DNA of 64,000 nt from Craterostigma plantagineum (taxonomy: Eukaryota > Streptophyta > Magnoliopsida > Lamiales > Linderniaceae), in assembly GCA_027422505.1 (NCBI GenBank), contig JAPQWV010000301.1, forward strand, positions 1 to 64,000, in the 5' to 3' direction. Within the stretch, counting starts at the first letter, position 1; every line of letters starts with the position of its first letter. This document shows positions 45,017 to 56,257 of the stretch, piece by piece. The translations under genes were made by a program, and so were the position numbers. The notes under the pieces are model-generated. The model made no database searches and was not told where the DNA came from. It worked only from the letters and a program-made list of their open reading frames with translations.

Positions 45017-46681
45017 ATGGACGGTCTTGCTATTGGATCTGACAACCGTGCACCACTACTGAGATGGGGGGAGTACGGCATATGGAAGCAACGATTCATG
45101 AACTTCATAGAAATCAAGGATGGAGACCTCGCAAATGACATGCTTTCCTCCATTTTTGAAGGACCTGCCCAATTTTGGACCATTATCCCCGCTCAACCCG
45201 ATGCAGTTCCCGCAATTCCAGAAAGAAGAACTCCTAAGGATCCTAGTCTACAACGATGCTGAGAAAGCACGAGCCAGAGCAGACAAGCTTGCTCGACACT
45301 ATGTACTTCAGGCTCGACCAAATGATGTCTACAAGCAAGTCGATGCAATGGTCACTGCAAAGGAAATTTGGGACGAAGTCTGCAAGATGATGGTCGGAAC
45401 AGAAGTTAGTACTTTGTCCAAGAAATCTAGTATCCTTACTGCCTATGACTCCTTCAAGGCTAAGGAGGGGGAAGAACTTCGAGATGCTTACCTTCGCTTC
45501 CTAACCATCATCAACGAGATGAGAAAGATTAACATCCAGCGTTCCAATCTCGAACACAACATCAAGTTCCTCTCCACACTTCAATCGGAGTGGGGACGAA
45601 TTGCAGTTCTGGTTAAGCAACAGAACAAAGATCTGGACGCGATGGACATTCATTCCCTACACGATAATCTCTCACAATACTCGCAATATGCTAAAGAGAT
45701 TAAGAACGAAGGAAAGCCAAACATTGAATGGAACCAATTGCACTCGTAACTTCTAAGTCAAGCAACAGGAGCTCGAAGACTTCTAAAGGAAAGCAGGTCG
45801 TACCATCTGACACCTCTGACAACACCGAATCTGACCAAGGATCAGAGGACGAACTCGAATCCATCAGAAAGAAGCTGGCAATGATCTCAGATACCGTCAA
45901 TAAGATGAGCGCCAAGAAATCATCCTCTTCCTTCAACAAACAACGAACCTCGGGCGGGAAACAGAAGTACATTGCCCCTGAAGAGACTGAAACTAAGAAA
46001 TCTGAAATAGTGAAGAAGTGCTTCAACTGTGGCAAGCCGGGTCACTTTGCTTCGGAATGCTTCAGACCCAAGAAGAAAAACACTGAATACTACAAGAAGA
46101 AATTTCAGCTCTCACAGCGCAAGGAAGCGGGAATAGTCTTGGTAGCTGAGGAAGAGGAATGGCTGGAGGACACATCTGACGAGGAGGAAGAAGAAATGGC
46201 CTTCATGGTGAAAAGCATACAGGATGACTCCGACGAGGATGAGCCAGCCATCGGATCAGACAGGACAGATGTTTCATCATCCGACCTGGAGGTATACACT
46301 CCATCCCTACATAATTTCGTTAAACTAGAACGTAGGATAGCCGAACTCTCCATGCATCGTAAAAATCACTCAGAACTCCAAAGCAATTTCGACAAAAATT
46401 ATGCCCTGTTGAACAAACAACATGAAGAAATAGCAATTCTTAATGAATCCTTGATCTTGTCTGAAACTAAAGTGAAGACTTTAGAAGATCATATAGAATA
46501 CAAGGAAATAGAGATTAGCAATATGAGCAGAAGATTGAAAGACAGCGAGGAAGAATGTGTAAATGTAGCGTCTCAATACGAACTAATCACCAACGAACGT
46601 GTACGACTATACAAGAAAATCAAGGAATTAGAGGACATCAACACCAAAAGAGGTCAAAGTGAACGAACCATGTTCCTTAGC
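45017..46681 (+). pseudogene. Copia-C gag, part before the nested LTR
   Basis: The start MDGLAIGSDNRAPLLRWGEY is chosen because the Sirevirus-type RAPxLxxxxYxxWKxR motif follows. The frame breaks near 45240 and again near 45740. Recognisable parts are ANDMLSSIFEGP, the UBN2-like core (VTAKEIWDEVCKMMVGTE...LRDAYLRFLTIINEM), and a Ser-rich linker. The CCHC knuckle is CFNCGKPGHFASEC at ~46020. An acidic stretch (EEEEWLEDTSDEEEEE) and a long coiled coil (ERRIAELSMH... to IKELEDINTK) follow. Coding stops at 46681, where the solo LTR is inserted. The long coiled-coil gag is a Sirevirus trait. Confidence 0.85.
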
Positions 46682-49432
46682 TGTAGGACCCCGGTCCCTA
46701 AAAATTAGGTCGGCCAATAAATGATGTATGTGACTTAAACGATCATGTGTTTAAAATGCGCACGTGTTATATGTTTATGCGATTTCATGAATTCTATGCT
46801 CGTAACTTTTATGAGAATTAAGTGAAATTATGCGACATTAATTATGTGTTTGCGATGACTTCCAACAAGGAGGAAATTTCCGAGAATGGAATATAGAATG
46901 TGGGCTAGGATTTTATTGGGCCATGAACCCATTATGATGGGAATTACCAAGTGGGCTAAAAGTAGAATTAGGCCCAATTCAAGAAATATCAACTTGGGAG
47001 ACAAATTCCCATGAATTAAGCAAAACTCACGCCTACTCTAATACCCTCTTGTCCATGCCTAAGATACATAGCCAATAAACAATTCAAACACACTTGAATT
47101 CACTCAAGAAAACTAACGAAAGCTCAAAAAGAAGAGAAGGAGAAAGCTGAGACGAATTTTCGAACCAAAAGCACTCCAAGAAGTTTGAAGATCGAAATTG
47201 GTAAGTAAAGCTAACTTCCTAAACTAATTCGACATCTTGTACCAAGATTAGTTAGTTAAACATGTTTAGGGTTAGAAGATTTCCGAGACGACGGAGCCAT
47301 AAATTCGTGTTAAATGTTCTAAAGGTAGAGGAGAGGTTTAGAGCTTACAATTCTAGAAAGAATAAGCTAAGAATCGTGTTTCGATGGGATGAAGAAGATA
47401 ATAAAATGTCGAGGTTCATGAGAAATGCATGTCGACATTTTCTAATTCAAAGGTCGAAATATAATGTCGAATGATAGATAAGAAGTCGACTTATCCGATC
47501 GAGATTTATTAAAAGTCGAGATGCCAAGTGAATATTGAAACGATAGGATAAAATGTCGAGCTCATGTCGACTTCTTCTGTTTCAAATGTCGAGAGATTAA
47601 GGAAGAATGTCGAAACCTTGTTAGGAAAGATGCCGAGATCTTTACATATCATATATCGACATTTAGATATAAGAAATGTCGAGATCCACCTATAAGAGAT
47701 GTCGAGGCACAATGTCGAATGATAGCTAAAATGTCGAGCTTACATATCGAGATTTATATAATGTCGAGATGTCTAATGATAAATGTCGAAACCATAGTAA
47801 GGAAAGATGTCGAAACCATGTTAAGGAAAATGTCGAATGTTAAGATAGAAATGTCGAGCTTATATGACGAGACCCACGTTGAGCCATGTCGACATCTTCC
47901 TCAAATGTCGAAATGCAATGTCGAGGTTAGAAAGTTAAAAAAAAAATGTCGAGACACCACATCGAGATTTTCCCAACAATGTCGAGATCCTATATGCAAT
48001 ATCGAGACTTATCAAATGTCGAAAGGCAATGTCGAAACCTTTATGCACCTCGACATTTAACTTCTTCACATCGACATTTTTGTCATGTCCACCTCTCGAC
48101 ATCTTAAGTATGATATTTAGTTATATCTCGACATTGGTATATTATAGGTAATCTCGAAAACACATACCGAGATCTTTACATACAACATTAAGGAAAATAT
48201 TTCAACACTTTTCAAGTACATAGATAACCAATATTTTAGAAAATTTACTGACATAATAATTTTATGATTAAGGTCGAAAATTAGGAATTTCGCCGAACCA
48301 GTAGCAGTTAATCTACGGACTCCAGGTAAGTAGAAATTCAACTACGATACGTAACTTGCCTGCGTCCGATGATGTGAATTTACGTGCTCGTGCATTTTAC
48401 GTGGAACGTGCATGTTACGACAAAAGTATTTTACATGCATGATAGCATGATCTGCATATTTACATGAGCATGACATGAGCACTTGCACGCATAAGTAGTA
48501 CGTATGACACGAGCTAAGAGCGTGCGTAAGATCGCCTGTGTGCGATGTATACTCGCCGATATTGGCGTTTGTGTCGACTCAATGAAGAGTCACGGCTCCC
48601 CTATGCAGCCATGGCAAAAGAAGCCATAAGGCCTGTATAAGAGGCTGGGGGAATACCCCGTATGCGGGAGATGCAACCTGGAGGATGCGGCCCGGGGCAC
48701 GCACTGAGTAAGTGAAGATTCCTGCGGGTGACCTCCGCGGTTAGTGGCCCCGGTGTTGGCTACCAGTGAGAAGCGTCCGCGTGGAGGCCACACTGAGTAA
48801 GGGAAGATTCCTTCGGGTGACCTTCTAGTGTGAGAACCCCCACAGATGAGATCTCTATGAAATGGAGCATAGAGGGATAGAAAGCCGAGGGCCCGTACGA
48901 AGTAAGAGTATAAGAAAATAAGTATGAGTCAGAAAAAAAAAAAAAAGACAAGAAAATGAGAAGGAGACTATGAGCATTAGAAAACGACGACGTGGATTGT
49001 CGATCGTTAGGACACGTGCATACATGCATAACTTCTGCTTACTGAGCCTCGGTGGCTCATTCTTTATGTTACGTATTGTAGGTACTGACGATCACGGTAC
49101 GTGATCCGACCTTTACGCGAGGCCGATCTTTTGAAGCTATCCGGCTGCTTTTGAGGTGGGAGTGTGTGTATGGATGACGACCTGTGAAGGCCGGACGCAT
49201 AGGGAGCTTTTGGCTGCACACACACACACACACACACTTGTATATCGTGTGGTTAGGGATACGATGGAATGTAGATGAGTTATGAACATTCTTTTGACAT
49301 GTGTATAGTACTTCCGCACGCAAAGTTTAAAATGAAAAATTTTATTCGCATTTTTACACTATTGCTCTATATCAAAGCATTAGATATTTAATATTAGAAC
49401 GGAATACGAGAGTGGGACGACGGGTCGTGACA
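46682..49432 (+). mobile_element. Solo LTR (plus orientation) inside Copia-C gag
   Basis: TGTAGGACCCCGG... to ...CGGGTCGTGACA, 2751 bp, flanked by TTAGC (46677-46681 and 49433-49437). It is distantly related to the 2.9 kb gypsy LTRs but in the opposite orientation. It shares the ATCACGGTACGTGATC block (49088-49103, compare 21795-21812) and the MITE-free U5 layout. It has a very dense ATGTCGA word cluster and a (CA)n tract near 49215-49238. Skipping it and one TSD copy lets the gag reading continue in frame. Confidence 0.95.
47400..48140. repeat. Dense ATGTCGA(GAT) word cluster in the solo LTR
   Basis: By hand count, about 30 TGTCGA or TCGACA words occur within ~740 bp at irregular intervals. 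The usual context is AATGTCGAGAT, AATGTCGAAACC or CTCGACATT. Between words the sequence is unrelated and AT-rich. Confidence 0.85.
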
Positions 49433-49437
49433 TTAGC

Positions 49438-50557
49438 CAACCTAAAGATGTTGAATTTTATAATCCCCGCGAAGGATTGGGATTTGAGCCCACCACTAAC
49501 CCTGAAGCAGATAAAGTAAACTCTCTGTACAACATCAAACGTTTTGGGTTAAGCATTGAACGACTAATGCCCTTCGTCGGATCAAGTGAGGTGATTGAAT
49601 CTGATGAACAAAGGCGGAAGAACAAAGAATGGGCTCAAATCATGTGTGACTACGACGAACTCAATAATAGCCACAAAACAAGAGAGATACCGCTCTCTGA
49701 TGATTACATGTCACCATTTGGACCCGAAGGCAATGACGAACAGACTAAACCTATTTATTCATTCATATATATTCCAGAAATTATACGCAAAATAGGTTCT
49801 TTGACAGCCTCTCTAGAGTCGGAAAGGAAAGCTCACGAAGAAGAGAGAACTATTTTGTTGAGCAAAATTTATACTCTTGAAAACTTTCCTGATGCTTACA
49901 AACCTTCCACCTCCCGTCCTTTTCCAGAATCATTTACATGTAAATGCAAGCAAACTACAAAGAAAATACATTTATCTCACACTAACTTGGTATCGCATGT
50001 GCTCACAGACAAAGGCGTGAGATCTAAGGAAGCGAAGAAGGTTCAACCTGGCTCAGCTAAGAAGACAACAGTCCCTGATAAAAAGAAGAGACCAGTCTCC
50101 AACTTTTCTTCTCATGTTTTAAAATCTTTAGCATTTCCAAAAGTGACTTCTTGTAATGTCGCAGAACGTGTTTCGTTATTCCATTCCCTAAAATCAAAGT
50201 TCTGTCATGTCAACAATGATGTACTTCCCATTCTCATGACAGTCACTTCAGCAATAGCGTTTCCAAATCGCATAGCGCTCGTTCTAAGGACACATCTCCC
50301 ACGACGTCCAATCATACTACTAAATCCAAAAGGAAACACAACATCTACAAGACCAAGCCAAGCAAGAAATCAAGTCCAAAACAGATTTGGATACCGAAAT
50401 CTCAACTGCATCCTATAGGAAATCATCACGCTTGGACTCTCAAACCAGCTACAATACAACCTAGCAAAGAATTAAATCTAGCAACGAACAAGAAATCTAC
50501 TACACCTGCTATCAAAAGAGGACCCATCTATAAATGGGTGCCAAAACTTGATTTTTT
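49438..50557 (+). pseudogene. Copia-C gag, part after the nested LTR
   Basis: Continues the gag frame after the solo LTR (DVEFYNPREGLGFEPTTNPE), through ERLMPFVGSSEVIE, a second coiled coil (SLTASLESERKAHEEERTIL) and a Lys/Ser-rich region. It shifts frame near 50200-50420 and reaches GPIYKWVPK at ~50520-50545, the usual end of the linker before protease in Sireviruses. A further frame break precedes the protease. Confidence 0.75.
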
Positions 50558-53500
50558 TTGCAGGTCCGTCATGTGTGGTACTTAGATTCAGGTTGCTCCT
50601 CACACATGACTGGAAACAAAGAGCTGTTGAGCAACTTCTCTGAAGGATTCCTCGGGAAGGTCTACTTCGGTAACGGTCAATCTGCATCCATGCTAGGAAC
50701 CGGTGATCTCATCCATGACAGGCTAACCATCAAAGGAGTATCCTACGTCGAAGGACTGAGCTACAATTTATTCAGCATAGGTCGTTTCTGCGACAAAGGC
50801 TACAAAGTGAACTTCGAGACCAACAAATGTAGTGTCACAGATATCAATGGAAGAGAGCTACTCACTGGTCACAGAAAGACGAATCTTTACTCCATTGACC
50901 TCAAGACTGTTCGACCGACATGCCTTATTTCTCGACCCTCTCTACATCAGAACGATCTCTGACATCAGCGACTTTCCCATCTCAACTTCAAAGACCTAAA
51001 CAAACTGAGATCAGAAAACTTGGTAAAAGGGCTTCCTCGTTCAGATATCACAAAGAGCATCTTTGCTCGGCGTGTGAAATGGGAAAGATAAGGAAAGCCT
51101 CCCACCGGACCAAACACATAGCCTCAACTTCCAAACCTCTCGAACTCATTCATACGGATCTGTGTGGACCCATGCGCACTCAGACCATTAATGGGCGGAA
51201 ATATGTGTTAGTCATAGTGGATGATTTCTCACGCTACACATGGACTAAATTTCTGAGAACCAAGGATGAAACTCCATGTCTAATCATTGAGTTCATCAAA
51301 ACCGCTCAAAACCTCTATCAACTGAGTGTACAAATCATCAGAACTGATAATGGGACAGAATTCAAGAACAGAAAACTCAGTGACTTCTATGCATCACTTG
51401 GAATCACCCAACAGTTCGCAGCAGCCAAAACACCTCAACAAAATGGGGTAGTGGAACGCAAAAACAGAACCTTAGTTGAAGCAACTCGTACACTCCTCAT
51501 TCACTCTGGATTACCTCACTTCTTGTGGGCCGAAGCAATGAACACAGCTTGTTTCACTCAAAATCGTGGCTCACTTCACAAGAGGTTCAATAGGACACCC
51601 TATGAGTCGATAAATCGTAGAGTGCCAGACGTCTCATTCCTGAAAGTTTTTGGGTGCAAGTGCTATGTGGCAAATGATCGTGAAGACAGAGGCAAACTTG
51701 ACCAAAAGCATTCGAAGGCATACTGGTGGGATACTCAACAACATCAAAAGCCTATCGCATATATCTCAAAGAGAAAAGATCTGTTATGGAAAGCATAAAC
51801 GTAACGTTTGATGAAGTAGACCGTGTCGTTTCTGCACAAATCAGTCCAGAACCAGGACTTCTACGAGAATTAACAAAGGATCAACCTAGCACTTCCTCTA
51901 TGGGAGAATCTTCAAAAACAAAGGCGTTAAGTGACATGGAACTTGATCTCTTATTTGAAGATCTCTTCCCAAAGCCGACACCACACACTGCTCCAACAAC
52001 ATCTGCGGTACCAGAAAATATTGATTATGCGGAGCCTAATAATGACAATACCCCTCCTACGATGGAAAATCTTCACCTTGATGACGATAGTGAACCCCCA
52101 ACAGATACAGAAATCATATCCAGCTCAGGCGCTGAAACTCCTCAGCCTTATGATACAACAATAGAAATTTCTTCAGGAGAGTCAGTAATGCCACAACCTG
52201 GAGAAGAAATAGAACATCAGGCTGATCAAGGTGGAGAAACGACATACGATACAAACATAGGTGGATCTTCACAGCCTAGTACCAGAAAGTGGACTCGAGC
52301 CCACCCAAACTCACAAATAATTGGAGATCCCTCAGCTGGAGTAACCACTCGAGCATCAACGATAAACGAAAGCCTCTACTCTTGCTTTCTCAGTCAAAAG
52401 GAACCCAGTAAAGTAGCTGAAGCACTCGCCGATCCAGACTGGATAATAGCAATGCAGGAGGAAATCAATCAGTTTGAGAGGTTGAAAGTTTGGAATCTTG
52501 TACCTAGACCAGCTGGGAAAACCATTATAGGTACTAAATGGGTGTTTAAGAACAAAAGAGACGAGCAAGGAGTCGTTATCCGGAATAAAGCAAGGCTGGT
52601 GGCAAAATGTTACAATCAACAAGAAGGAATCGACTATGACGAGACATATGCTCCAGTCGCAAGAATAGAAGCCATCAGGATATTCTTAGCTTTCGCTGCA
52701 CACAAGAATTGGATGTCAAAACTGCATTCCTCAACGGAATACTAAAAGAAGAAGTTTTTGTATCCCGGCCTGAAGGTTTTGTAAACGAACAACGCCCAGA
52801 CCACGTCTACAGACTCGATAAAGCTCTCTATGGACTTAAACAAGCTCCCAGAGCCTGGTACGAGGTCCTCTTGGATTTTATCATCTCATCTGGTTTCACA
52901 AAAGGAAAGATAGATACGACTCTTTTTATCAAGAAGGACGGATCCGACATTATGCTAGTGCAGATCTACGTTGACGACATCATATTCGGGTCTACAGACT
53001 CACGAATGTGCAGGAACTTTGGGGATCTAATGAAGCAGAAATGAGCATGATGGGTGAACTAAATTTCTTTCTAGGACTTCAGGTTAAACAGCTTCACGAT
53101 GGAATATTCATAAGTCAATCAAAGTACATTCACGACATACTCAAGAAGTACAACTTGGACAACTCAAATACTGCCATGACTCCAATGTCTACCTCATGCA
53201 AACTTGATGCAGATTCCTCAGGAAGAACTGTTAATCAAACAACTTATCGAGGCATGATAGGATCCTTGCTTTATCTTACATCAAGTAGACCTGATATCAT
53301 GTTCGTCACATGTCTCTGTGCACGCTTTCAAGCTGATCCAAAGGAATCTCACATGCTCGCGGTCAAGCGAATTTTCAAATATCTCAAGGGAACTCCGAAT
53401 CTAGGTCTATGGTACCCGATGGAATCAAGCTTTGAACTCGTAGGATACACAGATGCTGATTACGCAGGATGCAAGCTGGACAGAAAGAGCACTTCTGGAG

Positions 53501-53907
53501 CCGCTCAATTTCTTGGGGGTAAACTCGTAAGCTGGTCATCTCGAAAGCAAAATTGTGTCTCAACATCGACAGCAGAGGCAGAATATGTCGCTGCTGCGAG
53601 TTGCTGCTCACAAATCTTGTGGATGAGAACCCAGCTGCGAGATTTTGGCATAACGTTAAATCATATCCCAATTTTTAGTGATTCTAAAAGTGCTATAGCT
53701 ATAACAAGTAATCCAGTACATCATTCACGCACAAAACATATAGACATTAGATATCACTTTATTAAGGAACATGTGGAACAAGGTACAATCGAACTGCATT
53801 TTGTCCACACCGATCTTCAACTTGCTGACTTATTTACTAAGGCATTGGATGAAAAGCGATTCCAATTCTTGGTATCTAGGTTAGGCATGTTGAACCATAA
53901 GACATGA
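50558..53907 (+). pseudogene. Copia-C protease, integrase, RT and RNase H, broken
   Basis: Protease: VWYLDSGCSSHMTG. TGA at 50960-50962 stands for the Trp expected in the integrase finger (xHQRLSHLNFKDLNKL...CSACEMGK). Integrase: Asp in HTDLCGPM, Asp in RTDNGTEF, Glu in the TPQQNGVVERKNRT stretch. [63 protein letters not shown] and catalytic [11 protein letters not shown] near 52975. RNase H: LVSWSSRKQNCVSTSTAEAEY and ADLFTKAL, stop at 53905-53907. Frame breaks lie near 51045, 51716, 52711 (with several codons lost before DVKTAF) and 53035 (a short deletion). Several lesions exceed one base, so they are not simply read errors. Confidence 0.92.
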
Positions 53908-53993
53908 TCGATTGTCCCTACACGAACCTGATATTGTGTAAATAGATCATTTAACTATATGTTATGTATGGTAAAAATCCTACTATTATATCT

Positions 53994-54037
53994 AGGGGGA
54001 GACTAATAAAAATTTTATGCACTAATTTAGGGGGAGT
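53994..54037 (+). promoter_or_regulatory. Two PPT-like motifs just after pol
   Basis: AGGGGGAGA at 53994-54002 and AGGGGGAGT at 54029-54037. A third lies inside the extra gene (56100-56108) and the terminal one at 57524-57532. Multiple PPT copies after pol are a known Sirevirus signature. Confidence 0.7.
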
Positions 54038-54159
54038 CATTATTAAATGGTTCGCACAAATACTTCACACAAGGAGTTTATGATTCCTCATCAAATTTAA
54101 ATTATATAGTATGTTGAAACTCCTTAAGCTTCTATCAAAAATTAAAATTATTCAAATAT

Positions 54160-54610
54160 TTCAAATATCACAATTATTTCTCGGCGAAACTGCATATCGA
54201 TCGAAACCCTTTCAAATTGATTTGCCAATTGTACTAAACAAGTTTCGATCGAAACTGAGCTTTAACTCTTGATTCATTAGTTTCTTGGCAAAACTGAGTT
54301 TCGCTCGAAACACGTTTCGATTGAAATTGCAATTTGATTTAATACCTTTATAATTTTATCGGCGAAACTGACTTTCGCTCGAAACACACTACGATTGAAA
54401 TTGATTTTTAAATCCTTTGACATTTATCTCGGCGAAACCGACTTTCGCTCGAAACACACTACGATTGAAATTGATTTTTAAATCCTTTGACATTTCTCTC
54501 GGCGAAACTGACTTTCGCTCGAAACTCACTTCAATCGATCGAAATAAATTGACTCTTCACAATTATTCTCGGCGAAACTGAACTACTTATTTAAATAGAG
54601 TTTCGCCCGA
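54160..54610 (+). repeat. CGGCGAAAC / TTTCGCTCGAAAC repeats before the extra gene
   Basis: Three 70-bp units (GGCGAAAC at 54361, 54431 and 54501) plus scattered single words from 54180. The same words occur in the gag leader (43990-44720), so the element carries the leader vocabulary twice. Confidence 0.85.
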
Positions 54611-54766
54611 ACTAACTTAATCCAATTTCAATTGTTGCCAAATTTTTGCCAAATTTTTCTAAGTCCTAACATGCTTAACAACGAATTGCACAACTTTTGT
54701 ATACTTTCTAAGTCAAAATGGTCGATTTCCACTAATCCACTGCTTTTATCTTGCAGATCGACCACA

Positions 54767-55648
54767 ATGGTGAGACAAATTGACGAGATTTTCGCCTCCA
54801 AGGACTGGGCACAGAGGACACCCAACAACCTTCAACTTGACTTTGATAATACCTCGTGCCCAGATCCTATCATTATTAAGATCCTTGCAAACCACCCTCT
54901 AAGAACCGCCCTAAACATCACCGAGGTAGTCCCTGAAGTATATGTGCAACAATTCTGGTCCACTCTTCAAAAACCAACCAATAACCCCAAAATTACCACT
55001 CTTTCCGCCAAAATCGACAACACTATAGTTGTCTTTACTCCTTCCATTCTCCGCTCCACACTAAACCTACCTCATTCACTCCTATATGATCCCCATCCCT
55101 CCAACGAGGACCTAATCAGGGACTTCCTATTCATGGGCCACAAACCTAACGCCCAAAACACCATACATTTACCTGAATTCACTGCCAAAGACATCCCTGC
55201 ACCATGGCGGACTCTGTTTCTCATTGTCAACAAGTGCCTCTCGCCGAAGCACTCCGGGTCCGACAAGTGCAACCGGAACATCATGGTTATCTTCCACGGG
55301 ATCGTCTTCAACAAAAATTATGATGTCGCCCAACTCATCTGGTCCGACATCCTCGATCAACTGCAAAGGCGAGGCCTTGGAGCAACGAAGCCCGTGCTCC
55401 CTTACTTAAGGTGGCTGCCCGTCATCGTCCAACATTTCGTGGATCTTCATCCCGAAATCGAACGCCGCCCCAGAGACGAGGGTTATCAGTCTCCGAAGCT
55501 CATAAAAATCCAATCGACGAAGAGCAAAATCGATCAGGAGGCCATGATCATCCCAGACTACTTAATTGGCCTCCTCGATCCAAATGGGCCGGCGCTACGC
55601 AAGTATATACGAGCCAACAACCTTGACGACGTCCCCGTGGCTCACTAG
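54767..55648 (+). CDS. Extra gene of Copia-C, N-terminal frame
   Basis: The ATG at 54767 (MVRQIDEIFASKDWAQRTPN) is preferred over the upstream ATG at 54632 because TCTTGCAG, an acceptor-like tract, ends at 54756. The 293-codon frame contains EVYVQQFWSTL, a FTPSILRSTLNLPHSLLYD stretch, EDLIRDFLFMGH, DIPAPWRTLFLIVNKCLSPK, FNKNYDVAQLIWSDIL and YLRWLPVIVQHFVDL. The order matches Copia-B 25017-26038. It ends at TAG 55646-55648. No enzyme motif, signal peptide or membrane span is evident. By position it equals the env-like or accessory gene of Sireviruses, but the sequence does not look like an envelope protein. Function unknown. Confidence 0.7.
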   Translation: MVRQIDEIFASKDWAQRTPNNLQLDFDNTSCPDPIIIKILANHPLRTALNITEVVPEVYVQQFWSTLQKPTNNPKITTLSAKIDNTIVVFTPSILRSTLNLPHSLLYDPHPSNEDLIRDFLFMGHKPNAQNTIHLPEFTAKDIPAPWRTLFLIVNKCLSPKHSGSDKCNRNIMVIFHGIVFNKNYDVAQLIWSDILDQLQRRGLGATKPVLPYLRWLPVIVQHFVDLHPEIERRPRDEGYQSPKLIKIQSTKSKIDQEAMIIPDYLIGLLDPNGPALRKYIRANNLDDVPVAH

Positions 55649-56257
55649 TCCACTTATAAGCCGGACCGAGCCCATAGGTACAGGGGATGACCTTGTCTTC
55701 CCCCGAGTAGAAGTCGCGACATCGGGTCCAATCGCGCAAACTACCCTCCCCAGCCACTCAATCATCTCCCAACAGATGATTGTTTCACATATTCACGAGG
55801 TGCCACGTCATTCGTTCATTCGTCACCACCTCGCTCGGAGATGGTTGATGTAACAAGCAGTACTACGCCTCAGACTGCACCTTCCTTGATCACTACGAGT
55901 CTAGTGCCCTCACCCTCCATAATTTCTTCACTTTCTAGGACACTACCAATAGACTCTGCACCTCTAGATCTTAGTGATCTAGACCGAACGCTCTATGTTG
56001 TCTCCGTACTAGAGTCTAGTACGGAACACAGCGGAAGTCCCAACGAGGCCCAGTCATCCAGACAATCACGTGACGATCCTAACGGTGGGGATCGTCTCTA
56101 GGGGGAGAAGACACAAGGGACAGGGCCTCCGTCGCAGCCACAACCGCAACCTAGAACCACCCGAACACCCACCAGAACAAAACCACCTACACCCACCCAA
56201 ACCAGAAAATCTACCCGAACTACTACCAATACAACCCAAACGATCGCCTCATCAACC
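55649..56257 (+). pseudogene. Low-complexity middle of the extra gene
   Basis: Ser/Pro/Thr-rich coding remnants in shifting frames, with the PPT-like AGGGGGAGA at 56100. They correspond to 26264-27064 in Copia-B, which has the same PPT-like motif at 27006. Either the gene is broken here, or two separate frames flank an internal PPT. Confidence 0.45.

Noticed and set aside
47262..48060. Frames of 60-113 codons inside the solo LTR
   Set aside because: They lie across the ATGTCGA word cluster; the apparent peptides are products of the repeated word.
47400..48140. Satellite or minisatellite array
   Set aside because: Only a 6-10 base word recurs and the spacing is irregular, so there is no tandem unit to define.
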